DNA of 64,000 nucleotides from Candidatus Bathyarchaeota archaeon (lineage in GTDB: Archaea; Thermoproteota; Bathyarchaeia; Bathyarchaeales; UBA233). Below the pieces are notes generated by a model, which made no database searches, was not told the DNA's origin, and saw nothing but the letters and a program-made list of their open reading frames with translations. The DNA lies in contig JANXEP010000010.1 of the NCBI GenBank assembly GCA_025057795.1, forward strand, positions 1 to 64,000. Direction: 5' to 3'. This document shows, one piece after another, positions 23,839-32,774 of this stretch (position 1 is the stretch's first letter; each line of letters starts with the position of its first letter). A program made the position numbers and the translations under genes.

Positions 23839-25482
23839 TTATTCAAATTCTGACGGTTCTTTAGGCATTTTTTCTTTTTCCTTCTCTTTCTCCATTCCCT
23901 TCGCTGCAATCACGTCGTCGATCTTCAAGATCATGTTTGCTGCTTCTGTGGCGGACTTGATTACTTGAAGTTTGACTCTCAAGGGTTCTACTACGTTAAG
24001 TTCCAGCATGTCTCTAACTTTGCCTGTGAAAACGTCAACGCCATATGATGGTGTTGCGGCGCCTTCATGCTTCGCCCTCAAGGCGACCATGATGTCAATA
24101 GGGTCTAGCCCCGCGTTTTCAGCCAGTGTTAACGGTATGGACTCAACGGCGTCGGCAAAAGCCTCTATGGCTAGTTGTTCGCGGCCGCCAACTTTCACAG
24201 CGTATTCCCTCAGCTGTTTTGCCACCTCAGCTTCTGGAGCACCGCCGCCTGGAACAATTTTTCCATCTTCTATGGCGTTTCTAACAACGCATAGGGCGTC
24301 GTGGAGTGACCTTTCAGCCTCGTCGACCACGTGCTCAGTCCCACCTCTAACCACCACTGTGACAGCCTTCGGGTTCTTACACTCCCTGACATAAACAAGT
24401 TTGTCTTCGCCTATCTTGACCTCCTCCACCGTTTTGGCTTCGCCGAGAACATCGGATGTTAGATCCTTAACGCTGGCCACTATTTTGCCGCCCGTAGCCC
24501 TAGCGAGTTTTTCCATGTCGCTGCTGCTGACGTTTTTAACTGCCAATATACCCTTTTTAGCTAGGAAGTGGAGTGCCACATCGTCTATACCTTTCTCGCA
24601 GAAGACAACGTTGGCGCCTGCTTCTGCAATTTTATCCACCATTTCGCGGAGCATTCGCTCTTCTTCGTCTAGGAAAAGCTTCATTTGCTCTGGGCTTTCA
24701 ATGTTGATTTTTGCGTCAAACTCTGTCTTCTCAATTTCCAATTTGGCGTTTAGAAGGGCAATCTTGGCGTTGTTGACGATTTTAGGCATCTGCGGGTGCG
24801 CCACCTCCTTGTCGATAACCATGCCCTTAACAAGCTCTGTTTCTTCAAGGCTTTTTCCATGTTTCTTCAAAACCTTGATTAAGTCAATGTCAGCCTTCAT
24901 CTTTCCATCTTTATCCTCAACCACCTGCTTCACCGCTTCTACGGCCAGCTTTGCAAAGTGCTCTTTGGCTGCAGCTATGCCCTTACTGCCCATGGAGGTT
25001 ATGGCCACGTCTATTAGCCGCTTGTCATCGTTTATGCTTATTGGAATAGCCATTTTTTCGAGGGCTTCTCTGGCTTTTTCGCTGGCTTTTTTGAATCCTT
25101 CGATGATTATTGTTGGGTGAATGTTCTGGTCGAGCAGGCTTTCAGCTTTAGCTAGCAGTTCGCCAGCTAAGACAGCGGCTGTTGTTGTTCCGTCTCCAAC
25201 CTCGTTGTCCTGGGCTTTTGCAACTTCCACAAGCATTTTTGCTGCTGGATGCTGCACATCAAGCTCTTTTAGGATGGTTGCACCGTCGTTGGTTATGGTG
25301 ACGTCGCCGAAGCTGCTTACAAGCATTTTATCCATGCCTTTAGGGCCAAGGGTTGTTTTAACAGTTTCAGCTATTATTTTTGCAGCCATAATATTGTTTC
25401 TTTGAGCTTCCCTTCCAGTGGTTCTTCCAGTTCCTTCCTTTAACACTAAAACTGGGACTGTTCCAGAGGGTATGGCTGCCAT
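23839..25482 (-). CDS. thsB: Thermosome (group II chaperonin) subunit, second paralogue
   Basis: This 547-residue paralogue of the 6750-8393 gene has the same landmarks: [11 protein letters not shown] near residue 40, G-D-G-T-T near 90, G-G-G-A-P-E-A-E in the apical region, and a charged Lys/Glu-rich tail. A GGGGGTGAT Shine-Dalgarno sequence precedes ATG 25482. Two diverged subunits in one genome normally assemble into mixed rings. Each has its own promoter, so their ratio may vary with temperature. Confidence 0.97.
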   Translation of the reverse strand: MAAIPSGTVPVLVLKEGTGRTTGREAQRNNIMAAKIIAETVKTTLGPKGMDKMLVSSFGDVTITNDGATILKELDVQHPAAKMLVEVAKAQDNEVGDGTTTAAVLAGELLAKAESLLDQNIHPTIIIEGFKKASEKAREALEKMAIPISINDDKRLIDVAITSMGSKGIAAAKEHFAKLAVEAVKQVVEDKDGKMKADIDLIKVLKKHGKSLEETELVKGMVIDKEVAHPQMPKIVNNAKIALLNAKLEIEKTEFDAKINIESPEQMKLFLDEEERMLREMVDKIAEAGANVVFCEKGIDDVALHFLAKKGILAVKNVSSSDMEKLARATGGKIVASVKDLTSDVLGEAKTVEEVKIGEDKLVYVRECKNPKAVTVVVRGGTEHVVDEAERSLHDALCVVRNAIEDGKIVPGGGAPEAEVAKQLREYAVKVGGREQLAIEAFADAVESIPLTLAENAGLDPIDIMVALRAKHEGAATPSYGVDVFTGKVRDMLELNVVEPLRVKLQVIKSATEAANMILKIDDVIAAKGMEKEKEKEKMPKEPSEFE

Positions 25483-25548
25483 ACACCATCACCCCCTTAC
25501 ATACCTTTCCGTTTTTAATTTTGCAAAGTTAGACGGAAAAATTACTTC

Positions 25549-25562
25549 TATATAAATTTTTC
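25549..25562 (-). promoter_or_regulatory. Promoter of the second thermosome gene
   Basis: The minus strand reads AAAAA followed by TTTATATA (TATA box 25549-25556), about 70 bases before the start codon. The A-rich element upstream fits a BRE. Confidence 0.6.
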
Positions 25563-25563
25563 T

Positions 25564-26622
25564 CTAAACCTTGATGATGTTATACCCTGAAGCCTTCCTA
25601 ATTCTATTCATAACAGCCAAGCCCAGCCCCTGCGCTGGCACACCCTCAGCGATAATGACGTCAACTTTTTCCATGTCAAACTCTCTCAGAAGCCTAAACA
25701 AGTTTCTGGCCATGTCCGCAGTATTGTTCCTGCTTCCAAGGGATTTCACAACATCAGCCTGATAATACGCGGATGTTTCATTGGTGGCCAGCACACCAAC
25801 TTTGACATCGTTCCGCTTATACTCTTCGGTCAACTCCCTTATTTTTTCAACTATAGCTGACAATTCGCCTTCAACCACAATCATTTCTGCTTTTGGAGCG
25901 TAATGCTTATGCTTCATCCCGGGGGAACGCGCCTTGTTAATCAGTAACTCTTTTTCGGCGATGGCTGCTGGGTGAAGTTCAACGTTTCCAAGAACTTCCC
26001 TTAACGCTTCGTAGGGTGTTCCTCCGGGGCGGAGAATCTGCGGAGGGTCGACCGTCAAGTCTAAAACTGTTGATTCTACACCTATCCGTGTAGGGCCAGC
26101 ATCTAGGATGGCGTCTATCCTCCCGTAAAGGTCTTCTAAAACGTGTTCCGCCGTTGTTGGGCTTGGTCTTCCCGAGAGGTTTGCGCTTGGAGCCGCAATG
26201 GGGCAGCCGCTTTCCTTAATTAACGCCAAAGCTACATTATGTTTGGGCATACGAACCGCAATGGTATCTAAGCTGGCTACGGTTACGTCTGGCACGATTT
26301 CTGAACGTTTAAAAATCAATGTTAAGGGTCCAGGCCAGAAAATCTCCATTAGCCTTTCAGCCTTTGCCGGAACTTCCCTTACAAGCTTGTAAACGTCGGA
26401 TATGCTGCTCACGTGCACTATGGGAGGGTTATCAAGCGGCCTGTTTTTAGCCCAGAAGAGCGCTAAAACTGCTCTTGAGTTTAAGGCGTCGGCTCCCAAG
26501 CCGTATACGGTTTCCGTTGGGAAAGCCACCAAACCGCCATTGCGTATTATGTTTGCGGCTAAACGGACGTTTTCAGAGTTCGGGGTTTCTGGGTTAACCT
26601 TCAACACTAAAGTTTTTTTCAT
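25564..26622 (-). CDS. sua5: Threonylcarbamoyl-AMP synthase, Sua5 type
   Basis: The N-terminal YrdC domain shows G-G-L-V-A-F-P-T-E-T-V-Y-G-L-G and K-x-R-P-x-x-x-P-x-x-V-H, and a C-terminal Sua5 domain (S-P-G-M-K-H-K-H-Y-A-P linker, then a Rossmann-like region) completes the 352-residue form. It makes threonylcarbamoyl-AMP from Thr, bicarbonate and ATP for KEOPS. I chose the internal ATG at 26622 because the extra ten residues from 26652 are not typical. A palindromic AT-rich region lies just upstream. Confidence 0.93.
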   Translation of the reverse strand: MKKTLVLKVNPETPNSENVRLAANIIRNGGLVAFPTETVYGLGADALNSRAVLALFWAKNRPLDNPPIVHVSSISDVYKLVREVPAKAERLMEIFWPGPLTLIFKRSEIVPDVTVASLDTIAVRMPKHNVALALIKESGCPIAAPSANLSGRPSPTTAEHVLEDLYGRIDAILDAGPTRIGVESTVLDLTVDPPQILRPGGTPYEALREVLGNVELHPAAIAEKELLINKARSPGMKHKHYAPKAEMIVVEGELSAIVEKIRELTEEYKRNDVKVGVLATNETSAYYQADVVKSLGSRNNTADMARNLFRLLREFDMEKVDVIIAEGVPAQGLGLAVMNRIRKASGYNIIKV

Positions 26623-26655
26623 GATTTGGCAAACCTGCAGATATGACGACAACCG

Positions 26656-26690
26656 GGTTAACTGGTTAAAATTAACCTTTAAGGGTTACC
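26656..26690. promoter_or_regulatory. Palindrome-rich upstream region of sua5
   Basis: GGTTAA-AA-TTAACC (26664-26677) is an inverted repeat with 6-base arms, flanked by GGTTAAC and GGGTTACC. On the minus strand TTAATTTTAA could be the sua5 TATA box, so a repressor bound here would cover the promoter. Function is inferred only from position. Confidence 0.35.
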
Positions 26691-26704
26691 GAAAAACTTT
26701 ACCG

Positions 26705-27228
26705 TCACACCACATAATATTGGATAACCTTTTGCATACTTTTCGGTGCAGCTTGTCGCGCGGCGAGTTGTTTCAGGATTTTTATTACTTGGGGCTGGAA
26801 GCGCGCTATGTCTGTTAGGCTTACTAAGCCTACAAGGTGCTTACCTTCAACAACCGGCAACTTCTTAATCTTCATTTGAAACATTAACCTGACAGCTTCC
26901 TCTAAATCCATGCTTGGCTCCACAACTATTAGGGGGCTTGACATAACATCCTTAACCTTCGTTTTTTAACGTCCCTTGTTTCAGCCACAACCCTCTTAAG
27001 CATGTCTCTTTCAGTTATTATCCCTACAGCTTTTCCCTTCTTAACAGCAATTAAGCATCCTATCTCAAACTTGTTCATGATCTCGGCTGCTTCCTTAATC
27101 GTTGAATTTTCGTCGATGGTTACAACTTCCCTAACCATAACATCCTCAACTTTAAGGGATAGCGTGTTTTCAGACTTCTTCTCGCTCAATATAATTAACC
27201 CCAAACTCTCTCTATTCAGGGTCTTCAA
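26705..27228 (-). pseudogene. Tandem CBS-domain protein split by a one-base frameshift
   Basis: The upstream frame (26929-27228) encodes the first CBS domain: K-V-E-D-V-M-V-R-E-V-V-T-I-D-E-N-S and G-I-I-T-E-R-D-M-L. The downstream frame (26705-26944) encodes the second: M-S-S-P-L-I-V-V and G-L-V-S-L-T-D-I-A. They join cleanly if one A is added to the run of six (26962-26967 on the plus strand), giving D-V-K-K-T-K-V-K-D-V-M. CBS pairs bind adenine nucleotides and regulate partner proteins. A homopolymer sequencing error, a real mutation or -1 slippage on AAA-AAA all fit. Confidence 0.7.
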
Positions 27229-27252
27229 TATTATAATTTAATGCAATGCCAA

Positions 27253-28602
27253 TTAATATTTGAAAGTAAGCAGTTTTTGAACAAGCTCCCCAACACGCTT
27301 GCTTTGGGGGATCTTTGCTCGTTCAAACTTTTCTTTAGGCTTTGTTAGGGGTCTAGTGGCGTCTATGCCCATTTTGCTTGTCAACCCAGTTTCTTGATCC
27401 GCAGAAGAGTCAAGGGTGGAACCCCGCACATTTTCTATAACCAACAAGTCTTCACATGCTTGAAACCTTGTTGCAATAGCCCATTCAACATCAGCCATGT
27501 TAAACACATCAATGTCAGAGTCTACAACAACCGCGTGCTTTAAGCTGGGATGGGCAGCGAAAGCCGCCAACAAGGCGTTTTTCCCATCACCCTCCAACTG
27601 CTTTTCAATGGATATTATGGCGTGAAGCCACCCGCTCCCGCCGACGGTAAGGTTTACAGCATTAACCCTCGGAACAACCTTTGAGACTGCCTCATAAATT
27701 GAAGCCTCACGGGGCAACCCCATCAAAAGTCTATGTTCAGCGCCGGATGGCAAAAGCGCCTGATAGATGAAGTCCTCTCTATGCATGACGTTTACGACTT
27801 CCACAATGGGCTGTTTTCTTGTAATGTCATATGTTCCAGTAATGTCCACTAGTGGTCCCTCCATAGCCTCCTTGCTTGCGGAAATTCTACCCTCTATGAT
27901 GAGTTCTGAGTCTGCCGGCGCGTAGGCGTCCACGTTCTTGCATTTAATTAGGCAGAGTTTGCCGCCTAAAAGCGCGTTTGCCACATCAAACTCGCTTACG
28001 CCGAAGGGAATGGATGAGGATGCTGCCAGCATCACGGCTGGATGAACCCCTATGGATATAGCCACGTCTAAATCCACGCCTTTCTCTTTCGCCATTTGCC
28101 AAAGCCTGTAAAGATGACGGGGAACCAATCTTATAGCTAGGTGTTTTTTGTCTAAAACTTGAAGCCTATGAATTGACACGTTTTCAACGGCTTCGTCAGG
28201 GCTCTTTGCGTAAACGACGGCGGAGGTTATGTATGGTCCAGCGTCCCTCTCGAAATGTGTAAGAACCGGTATTCTAGACAATTCTGGCTTTTCGATAAAG
28301 TTTCCAACAGCGTAAGCTTCGGTGATTTTCGGCTTTTTAGGGGAACTCCAAGCCTCTAACAGTTTCTGGTAAAGTCCGTTCTGCTCGACGCAGAGCGCCT
28401 TGCAGATGCGTTTTCTCGTCCCGCAAACATTAGCAACGATCTTAGTTTTGCCCCCTTCAACATTTTCAAAAAGGAGAACCGGGCCCTCATTGTCGAAACA
28501 TTTTATTATGTAGGAAACCTCAAAGGCTGGGGAAACCTCGTCTTTTATGTGCAGAACTTCCCCTTCAGCCTCCATCTGCTCGAGGAAACTTCTAAGGCTC
28601 AT
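27253..28602 (-). CDS. UbiD-family decarboxylase, probable trans-anhydromevalonate phosphate decarboxylase
   Basis: The 449-residue protein matches UbiD along its length (L-R-S-F-L-E-Q-M-E-A-E-G-E at the start; R-L-Q-V-L-D-K-K-H-L-A-I-R; a late D-S-D-I-D-V-F-N block). UbiD enzymes use prenylated FMN. In archaea with the modified mevalonate pathway a UbiD homologue decarboxylates anhydromevalonate 5-phosphate to isopentenyl phosphate. That is the likely role here, but no other mevalonate gene is nearby and a generic UbiD is the alternative. It overlaps the upstream PAC4-like gene by 4 bp. Confidence 0.82.
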   Translation of the reverse strand: MSLRSFLEQMEAEGEVLHIKDEVSPAFEVSYIIKCFDNEGPVLLFENVEGGKTKIVANVCGTRKRICKALCVEQNGLYQKLLEAWSSPKKPKITEAYAVGNFIEKPELSRIPVLTHFERDAGPYITSAVVYAKSPDEAVENVSIHRLQVLDKKHLAIRLVPRHLYRLWQMAKEKGVDLDVAISIGVHPAVMLAASSSIPFGVSEFDVANALLGGKLCLIKCKNVDAYAPADSELIIEGRISASKEAMEGPLVDITGTYDITRKQPIVEVVNVMHREDFIYQALLPSGAEHRLLMGLPREASIYEAVSKVVPRVNAVNLTVGGSGWLHAIISIEKQLEGDGKNALLAAFAAHPSLKHAVVVDSDIDVFNMADVEWAIATRFQACEDLLVIENVRGSTLDSSADQETGLTSKMGIDATRPLTKPKEKFERAKIPQSKRVGELVQKLLTFKY

Positions 28603-28970
28603 GTTAGGCTTTCCCCCATCGCCGGCTCTGAGGGAACAACCCTTTCGATAAGCCTCTTAAAAATCAACTGGGCTTGCATCTCGTCCATTTTTTCCAAGTA
28701 AATAGAGACTAGGGCTATTTTGCGCTTCTTTGAAGCCAAATACTCTGCGAACATGCGAGCCGAAATAACGTTTCTGTCGCCTAACAGAACCGATGAGGAG
28801 GGAAGTCCAGGCGTGTCCGAAGGCTTCGGCACTGCCACAGCCAACGTTCCAAGCCTATCCTCGCTTTCGCTTAAGAGGACCAAGCAAGCGTTTTTTGTTT
28901 CAAGGTAGACTGCCAGAAAATGAACGTTCTGCTCAACTATTTCATCCTTAACAATTTTTGCGCGTTCCAC
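28599..28970 (-). CDS. PAC4-like (proteasome assembly chaperone 4) protein
   Basis: The 123-residue protein has a segment L-G-T-L-A-V-A-V-P, then S-S-S-V-L-L-G-D and a helix ending L-A-S-K-K-R-K-I-A-L-V-S. These line up with human PSMG4, which as I recall it reads L-x-x-L-A-V-A, S-x-S-L-L-G-D, L-A-x-K-x-x-K-x-x-x-V-S, with similar spacing and length. Eukaryotic PAC3-PAC4 assist proteasome alpha-ring assembly. Its coding end overlaps the UbiD gene start by 4 bp (ATGA-type coupling). Function here is inference; the match is by eye and needs a profile search. Confidence 0.5.
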   Translation of the reverse strand: MERAKIVKDEIVEQNVHFLAVYLETKNACLVLLSESEDRLGTLAVAVPKPSDTPGLPSSSVLLGDRNVISARMFAEYLASKKRKIALVSIYLEKMDEMQAQLIFKRLIERVVPSEPAMGESLT

Positions 28971-29041
28971 AATATCACCTAATGCCTATTTATAGCTTCA
29001 CATATTCACTATTTATTGCTTTCAAAAAGGCGACCTGTCCA

Positions 29042-29719
29042 ATGGCTGGCAACAGAGCCGCAAAAATACTGCAAACTCTGCGAGAAAGCTTCACTGTGCC
29101 AAGATGGGTGACCTCGGACAAGGACCCATTTAAAACCCTGATTATAACGATAATTTCGCAAAACACCTCTGACAGAAACGCTGAAAGAGCCTTCGAAAAT
29201 CTTTCGAAGCGTTTTCAAGTAACCCCCGAAGCGCTGGCGAAAGCTGAAAAGGCAAAAATTGAGGAGTGTCTCAAAACCGCTGGACTTTACAGAAACAAGG
29301 CTCGGGTGATAAAAGAGGTTTCACGCATAATTTTAGAAAATTTTGGAGGAAGCCTAAAACCAATTTCAGCGATGCCCTTTGAAGAGGCGCGAAAAACGCT
29401 TATGCAGCTTCCGGGCGTTGGACCTAAAACGGCGGATGTAGTTTTGCTTTTCTCTATGAATCATCCAACTATTCCCGTGGACACTCATGTTAAACGGGTT
29501 TCGAAAAGGCTTGGGCTGGCTCCGACAGACGGAGACTACGAAGAGGTTAGAAGGTCTCTTCAGTCTCTGTACAAGCCAGAGGATTACCTTAATGTTCACG
29601 TTTTATTGATCTTGCTTGGTAGAAAGTATTGCAATGCCAGAAGACCTCTCTGCCAAAAATGTCCAGTGAAGGCTTTTTGCCCTTCGAGGAAAACCAAGAC
29701 TAACGTTTCTCTTCAATAG
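29042..29719 (+). CDS. nth: Endonuclease III (DNA glycosylase/AP lyase)
   Basis: The HhH motif L-P-G-V-G-P-K-T-A with catalytic K129, catalytic D147 in V-D-T-H-V-K-R, and the 4Fe-4S ligands C-x6-C-x2-C-x5-C near the C-terminus are all present. It removes oxidised pyrimidines and nicks the abasic site. I chose ATG 29042 because upstream residues of the longer frame are hydrophobic and atypical, and a TATA-like CTATTTATT lies upstream. The end overlaps the convergent clp1 gene by 20 bp. Confidence 0.95.
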   Translation: MAGNRAAKILQTLRESFTVPRWVTSDKDPFKTLIITIISQNTSDRNAERAFENLSKRFQVTPEALAKAEKAKIEECLKTAGLYRNKARVIKEVSRIILENFGGSLKPISAMPFEEARKTLMQLPGVGPKTADVVLLFSMNHPTIPVDTHVKRVSKRLGLAPTDGDYEEVRRSLQSLYKPEDYLNVHVLLILLGRKYCNARRPLCQKCPVKAFCPSRKTKTNVSLQ

Positions 29720-30827
29720 GCATCGGAGGGATTTCTTTAAAGTTTTTGTCTAAGCGCACCCTTCCAACCACAATCGTTGAGACACCGTTGATAACAGGCG
29801 TGAACACTTTCATAATTTTTCTTACATAGTCTATTTCGCGTATGATGCCTATCCCAAGAAACCTCTCCTCACCATCATAAAGGCCCACAAGCAAGTTTTT
29901 CCCACCACTAGTAGGCGTCGCCGCATTTTTGCCTAAACCCGCTTGCTCAAAATTCTCAATTTTCACCCAGTTTAGGGGTATGCACTGCACCTTTGCGTTC
30001 TTCAAGTATTTTATGTAGCCCAACTCCCTTAGGCTTTTGCGTTTTTCTCTGCTTCTCTGCTTTATGGCTGGGGGTGAATCAATTGTAAATGTCCTATAAT
30101 TTTTAAGCGCAGCCAGGAGGGGGTTAAGCTTGTCGTTTTGTTGTATGCAGAAAATTATGTTGGGGCTTATCCTCTCAGCAAGCTGGACCTTGTACTGCAC
30201 GGCGTCTTCGCCTTCAACCCAACCGTCAGTGTTTACAACAATGAAGTCTGGGCTGTTGTTGAAAATTTCCTCTTTTAAGAGTGTTAACCCTTGAAGAACC
30301 TTGTCAACCGCTTTACTGGGCGAGGTTACACCTACAAAGAAGGCGTTCTTCACCAGTAGGTTAAAGAGGTCTGTAACTGGTTTAGACACGAAGGTGTATG
30401 CTATGGTGCACGGTGGGCCAATGTCTGACTGTCCTAGGTCAGCGTCCAGAATTGCCACCCTGCGCTTTTCGCCCAACAGCTTGTTTAATAGATATGTGCA
30501 GAAACTTGTCTTCCCAGAGTCTGAGGCGCCAAAAACCAGCGCTACTGCGGGTTTTGACGGGACGGCTAACAACTCCTCATAAGCCTTACTCCAAGACGGC
30601 GGGATGGTGCTTCCTTCCAACTCTTCCACACAAGAGTTTTCGCCCAAAGAGATGTTAAAGGTTGCAGTTTCTTCAACCGTGAAGGGCATTCTCTTGCCGT
30701 CTCGTATAATAACCTTGTACGCGTGTTCCATGGGAAAGCCGAAAACTTCCACTTTCCCGGAGACGAGGGTTACTGAAGCGGGGCCGTCAACCAGAAGGGT
30801 TTTCCCATCTTTCACTGTTATGTCCAT
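29700..30827 (-). CDS. Clp1/Grc3-family polynucleotide 5'-kinase
   Basis: Walker A G-A-S-D-S-G-K-T at 100-107, the I-L-D-A-D-L-G-Q-S-D block (Clp1 signature), and the C-terminal beta domain with G-L-Y-D-G-E-E-R-F-L-G-I-G identify the family. Archaeal members phosphorylate 5'-OH ends of RNA or DNA. Length (375 residues) is normal. It overlaps the upstream RNase H-fold gene by 41 bp, so the two are likely cotranslated, suggesting a joint nucleic-acid end-processing role. Confidence 0.9.
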   Translation of the reverse strand: MDITVKDGKTLLVDGPASVTLVSGKVEVFGFPMEHAYKVIIRDGKRMPFTVEETATFNISLGENSCVEELEGSTIPPSWSKAYEELLAVPSKPAVALVFGASDSGKTSFCTYLLNKLLGEKRRVAILDADLGQSDIGPPCTIAYTFVSKPVTDLFNLLVKNAFFVGVTSPSKAVDKVLQGLTLLKEEIFNNSPDFIVVNTDGWVEGEDAVQYKVQLAERISPNIIFCIQQNDKLNPLLAALKNYRTFTIDSPPAIKQRSREKRKSLRELGYIKYLKNAKVQCIPLNWVKIENFEQAGLGKNAATPTSGGKNLLVGLYDGEERFLGIGIIREIDYVRKIMKVFTPVINGVSTIVVGRVRLDKNFKEIPPMPIEEKR

Positions 30828-31464
30828 TCATCGCCCTCCTAGCAAATTTGTTACCGCTTCTCCCGGCAATTCTAATCGCTGAGGCAATGTCTCTCAAACC
30901 CCTTCTATGCTTAGCCTCTTTTATGTGACGGTTTGTTCCCGCTTCGCTGACGCTTTCTAACACAACATTTTGGGGAAGTATCTTGTCTAAAGCGTTTAAA
31001 AGCTTCTCTTTATATTCGGGAATGCCGTCGCCAACTTTAACCGAAAACAGCGATGCTTTCACATCTCTAAAATTTTTTATGATATCCTCTATCTCGGTAA
31101 GCGTTTCTTCTATACTGAAACAGTTTTCAGTCTTAATCACTTTCCCATCCGCTAAAACAGCTAGCCCCAAGACTTCGCCTGGGTCAACGCCTATAACAAT
31201 TTTTTCATAAGAACTTTTTCCTTCAATATGCTGCAACGCCTGGTTTATCAAAGCTTGTGGTTCCACTCCATCTTTAAACGTTAAAACTGTTTCATGGTTT
31301 ATGAGGGGCCGCTCCTTATCTGTGGTTATTACAACTTTAACTTCCATGGGTATGGGGTCGTAGGGTGTCAAGCTTATGAAGGGTATTTTTGTTTTCTTCA
31401 ACTCGTTGACAATCATGTAGTAGGCTTTTCCCGAAACTGTGGCTACGGCTATCCTTGCCTTCAT
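30787..31464 (-). CDS. RNase H-fold (RuvC/YqgF-like) protein of unknown function
   Basis: The 225-residue protein has an unusual N-terminal alpha/beta domain of about 85 residues, then I-G-V-D-P-G-E-V-L-G-L-A-V-L-A-D-G-K-V, the first strand of an RNase H-like fold with a possible catalytic Asp, and a basic C-terminal tail with H-R-R-G-L-R-D-I-A-S-A-I-R-I-A. It overlaps the clp1 gene by 41 bp. A nuclease acting with a 5'-kinase is plausible but unproven; I know no characterised member. Confidence 0.65.
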   Translation of the reverse strand: MKARIAVATVSGKAYYMIVNELKKTKIPFISLTPYDPIPMEVKVVITTDKERPLINHETVLTFKDGVEPQALINQALQHIEGKSSYEKIVIGVDPGEVLGLAVLADGKVIKTENCFSIEETLTEIEDIIKNFRDVKASLFSVKVGDGIPEYKEKLLNALDKILPQNVVLESVSEAGTNRHIKEAKHRRGLRDIASAIRIAGRSGNKFARRAMNGHNSERWENPSG

Positions 31465-31541
31465 ACGGCTTTCCTACAGACTTGCGTTGAGGGCATAGAA
31501 TAAAATTATTACTCTTTTGTTGTTTATATTCATTGGCGTGC

Positions 31542-32246
31542 ATGGGCGTGCTTCAGAAAATTCCGACAAAGTGTAGAGAGCTGGATGGAATCTTAGATGG
31601 GGGCTTCTCTCTCGGCAAAGTATGCCTGATTTATGGAGAGGCTGAAACGGCGAAAACAACTTTGGCAATACAATGCGCGGTGAACTGCGCCGAGTTGGGG
31701 TATAAAACGCTTTTCGTGGACTGCGACGGCACCTTTTCAGCTAGAAGACTATCCCAGATTGCCCGTGAAAATTTCAAAAAAGTTGCAGAGCTAATAATCC
31801 TTGCAAAGCCTAAAGACTTTAAAGAGCAAACCCTCATCGTAGACCAGTTGACAAACTACCTGACTAAGGGCTTCGGCTTAATAGTCTTCGACACGCTTAC
31901 ATCCTTATACAGGTTGGAAATCGCGGAAAAACCTGAAAAAAAGTTTGAACTGAACAGAGAATTAAATAGGCAAATGGCTTGGTTGGCACAGGTCGCCAGA
32001 ACCCAGAAGATTGCAGTCCTTGCGACAAGTCAAGTTCGAAGCGTTTTTGACGAAACCTTCAACAGCATAGAGCCGGTAGCCACAAGGGTGTTAAAGTTCT
32101 GGGCTGACATAATAGTTGCCATGAAGCCCACTGAAAATCCGATGATTGTAAAAGCGTCCGTAGAGACGAAAACAAAAACGGCTCAACCCCTAACCTGCTA
32201 TCTAAAAATAGAAGAAGACGGGTTACGGGATTATTTAACTCGATGA
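31542..32246 (+). CDS. radB: RadB-like recombination ATPase
   Basis: The roughly 234-residue RecA-fold protein lacks the N-terminal HhH domain of RadA, and has I-P-T-K-C-R-E-L-D-G-I-L-D-G-G-F, Walker A G-E-A-E-T-A-K-T-T and Walker B G-L-I-V-F-D-T. This is the RadB plan. RadB modulates RadA-driven recombination. Several starts are possible (TTG 31533, ATG 31542, GTG 31548); I prefer ATG because an AAAATTATT box near 31502-31510 would give a leaderless message there. Confidence 0.85.
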   Translation: MGVLQKIPTKCRELDGILDGGFSLGKVCLIYGEAETAKTTLAIQCAVNCAELGYKTLFVDCDGTFSARRLSQIARENFKKVAELIILAKPKDFKEQTLIVDQLTNYLTKGFGLIVFDTLTSLYRLEIAEKPEKKFELNRELNRQMAWLAQVARTQKIAVLATSQVRSVFDETFNSIEPVATRVLKFWADIIVAMKPTENPMIVKASVETKTKTAQPLTCYLKIEEDGLRDYLTR

Positions 32247-32261
32247 TTTGAAGGGCGTAGG

Positions 32262-32762
32262 ATGAGCATGGTGATACAGCTAATTACCGAAGCGTTGAAA
32301 TTCGCCTTTCCAGCCTACTGTGCAAACGCCATACCCGTGCTTATAGGTGGAGGTTTACCCATAGACCTTGGAAAAAAGTTTATTGATGGTAAACCAATTT
32401 TCGGAAAAAACAAGACTTTTAAGGGTTTCTTCTCCGGGCTCGCCGTCGGAACCCTTGTCGGTCTTGTAGAAAGCGCATTTTTCCCCGAATATCCTGCACT
32501 TTTTGGATTTCTAATATCCATTGGAGCCTTAATCGGAGACCTTGCAGGAGCCTTCATAAAAAGGAGGCTTGGAATCGCCCCTGGTGGACCGCTACCAATA
32601 GTCGACCAAATAGATTTCATGATTGGAGCCCTCATATTCGCCCTTCCGCTAAAAGTGCCATGTATCAAGCTTGCCTTTACAGTCTTAATCATCACAATTC
32701 CAATTCATGTGCTAACCAATTTTGCGGCTTACAAAATGGGTTTAAAGAAAAATCCTTGGTAA
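32262..32762 (+). CDS. carS: CDP-archaeol synthase
   Basis: The 166-residue membrane protein has about four to five hydrophobic segments and the CarS blocks F-P-A-Y-C-A-N-A-I-P-V-L, D-G-K-P-I-F-G-K-N-K-T-F-K-G-F and G-D-L-A-G-A-F-I-K-R-R-L-G, with P-L-P-I-V-D-Q-I-D-F. It transfers CMP from CTP to unsaturated archaetidic acid in membrane lipid synthesis. It follows radB by 15 bp, so the two are cotranscribed. Confidence 0.93.
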   Translation: MSMVIQLITEALKFAFPAYCANAIPVLIGGGLPIDLGKKFIDGKPIFGKNKTFKGFFSGLAVGTLVGLVESAFFPEYPALFGFLISIGALIGDLAGAFIKRRLGIAPGGPLPIVDQIDFMIGALIFALPLKVPCIKLAFTVLIITIPIHVLTNFAAYKMGLKKNPW

Positions 32763-32774
32763 ATTAAGAATAGG

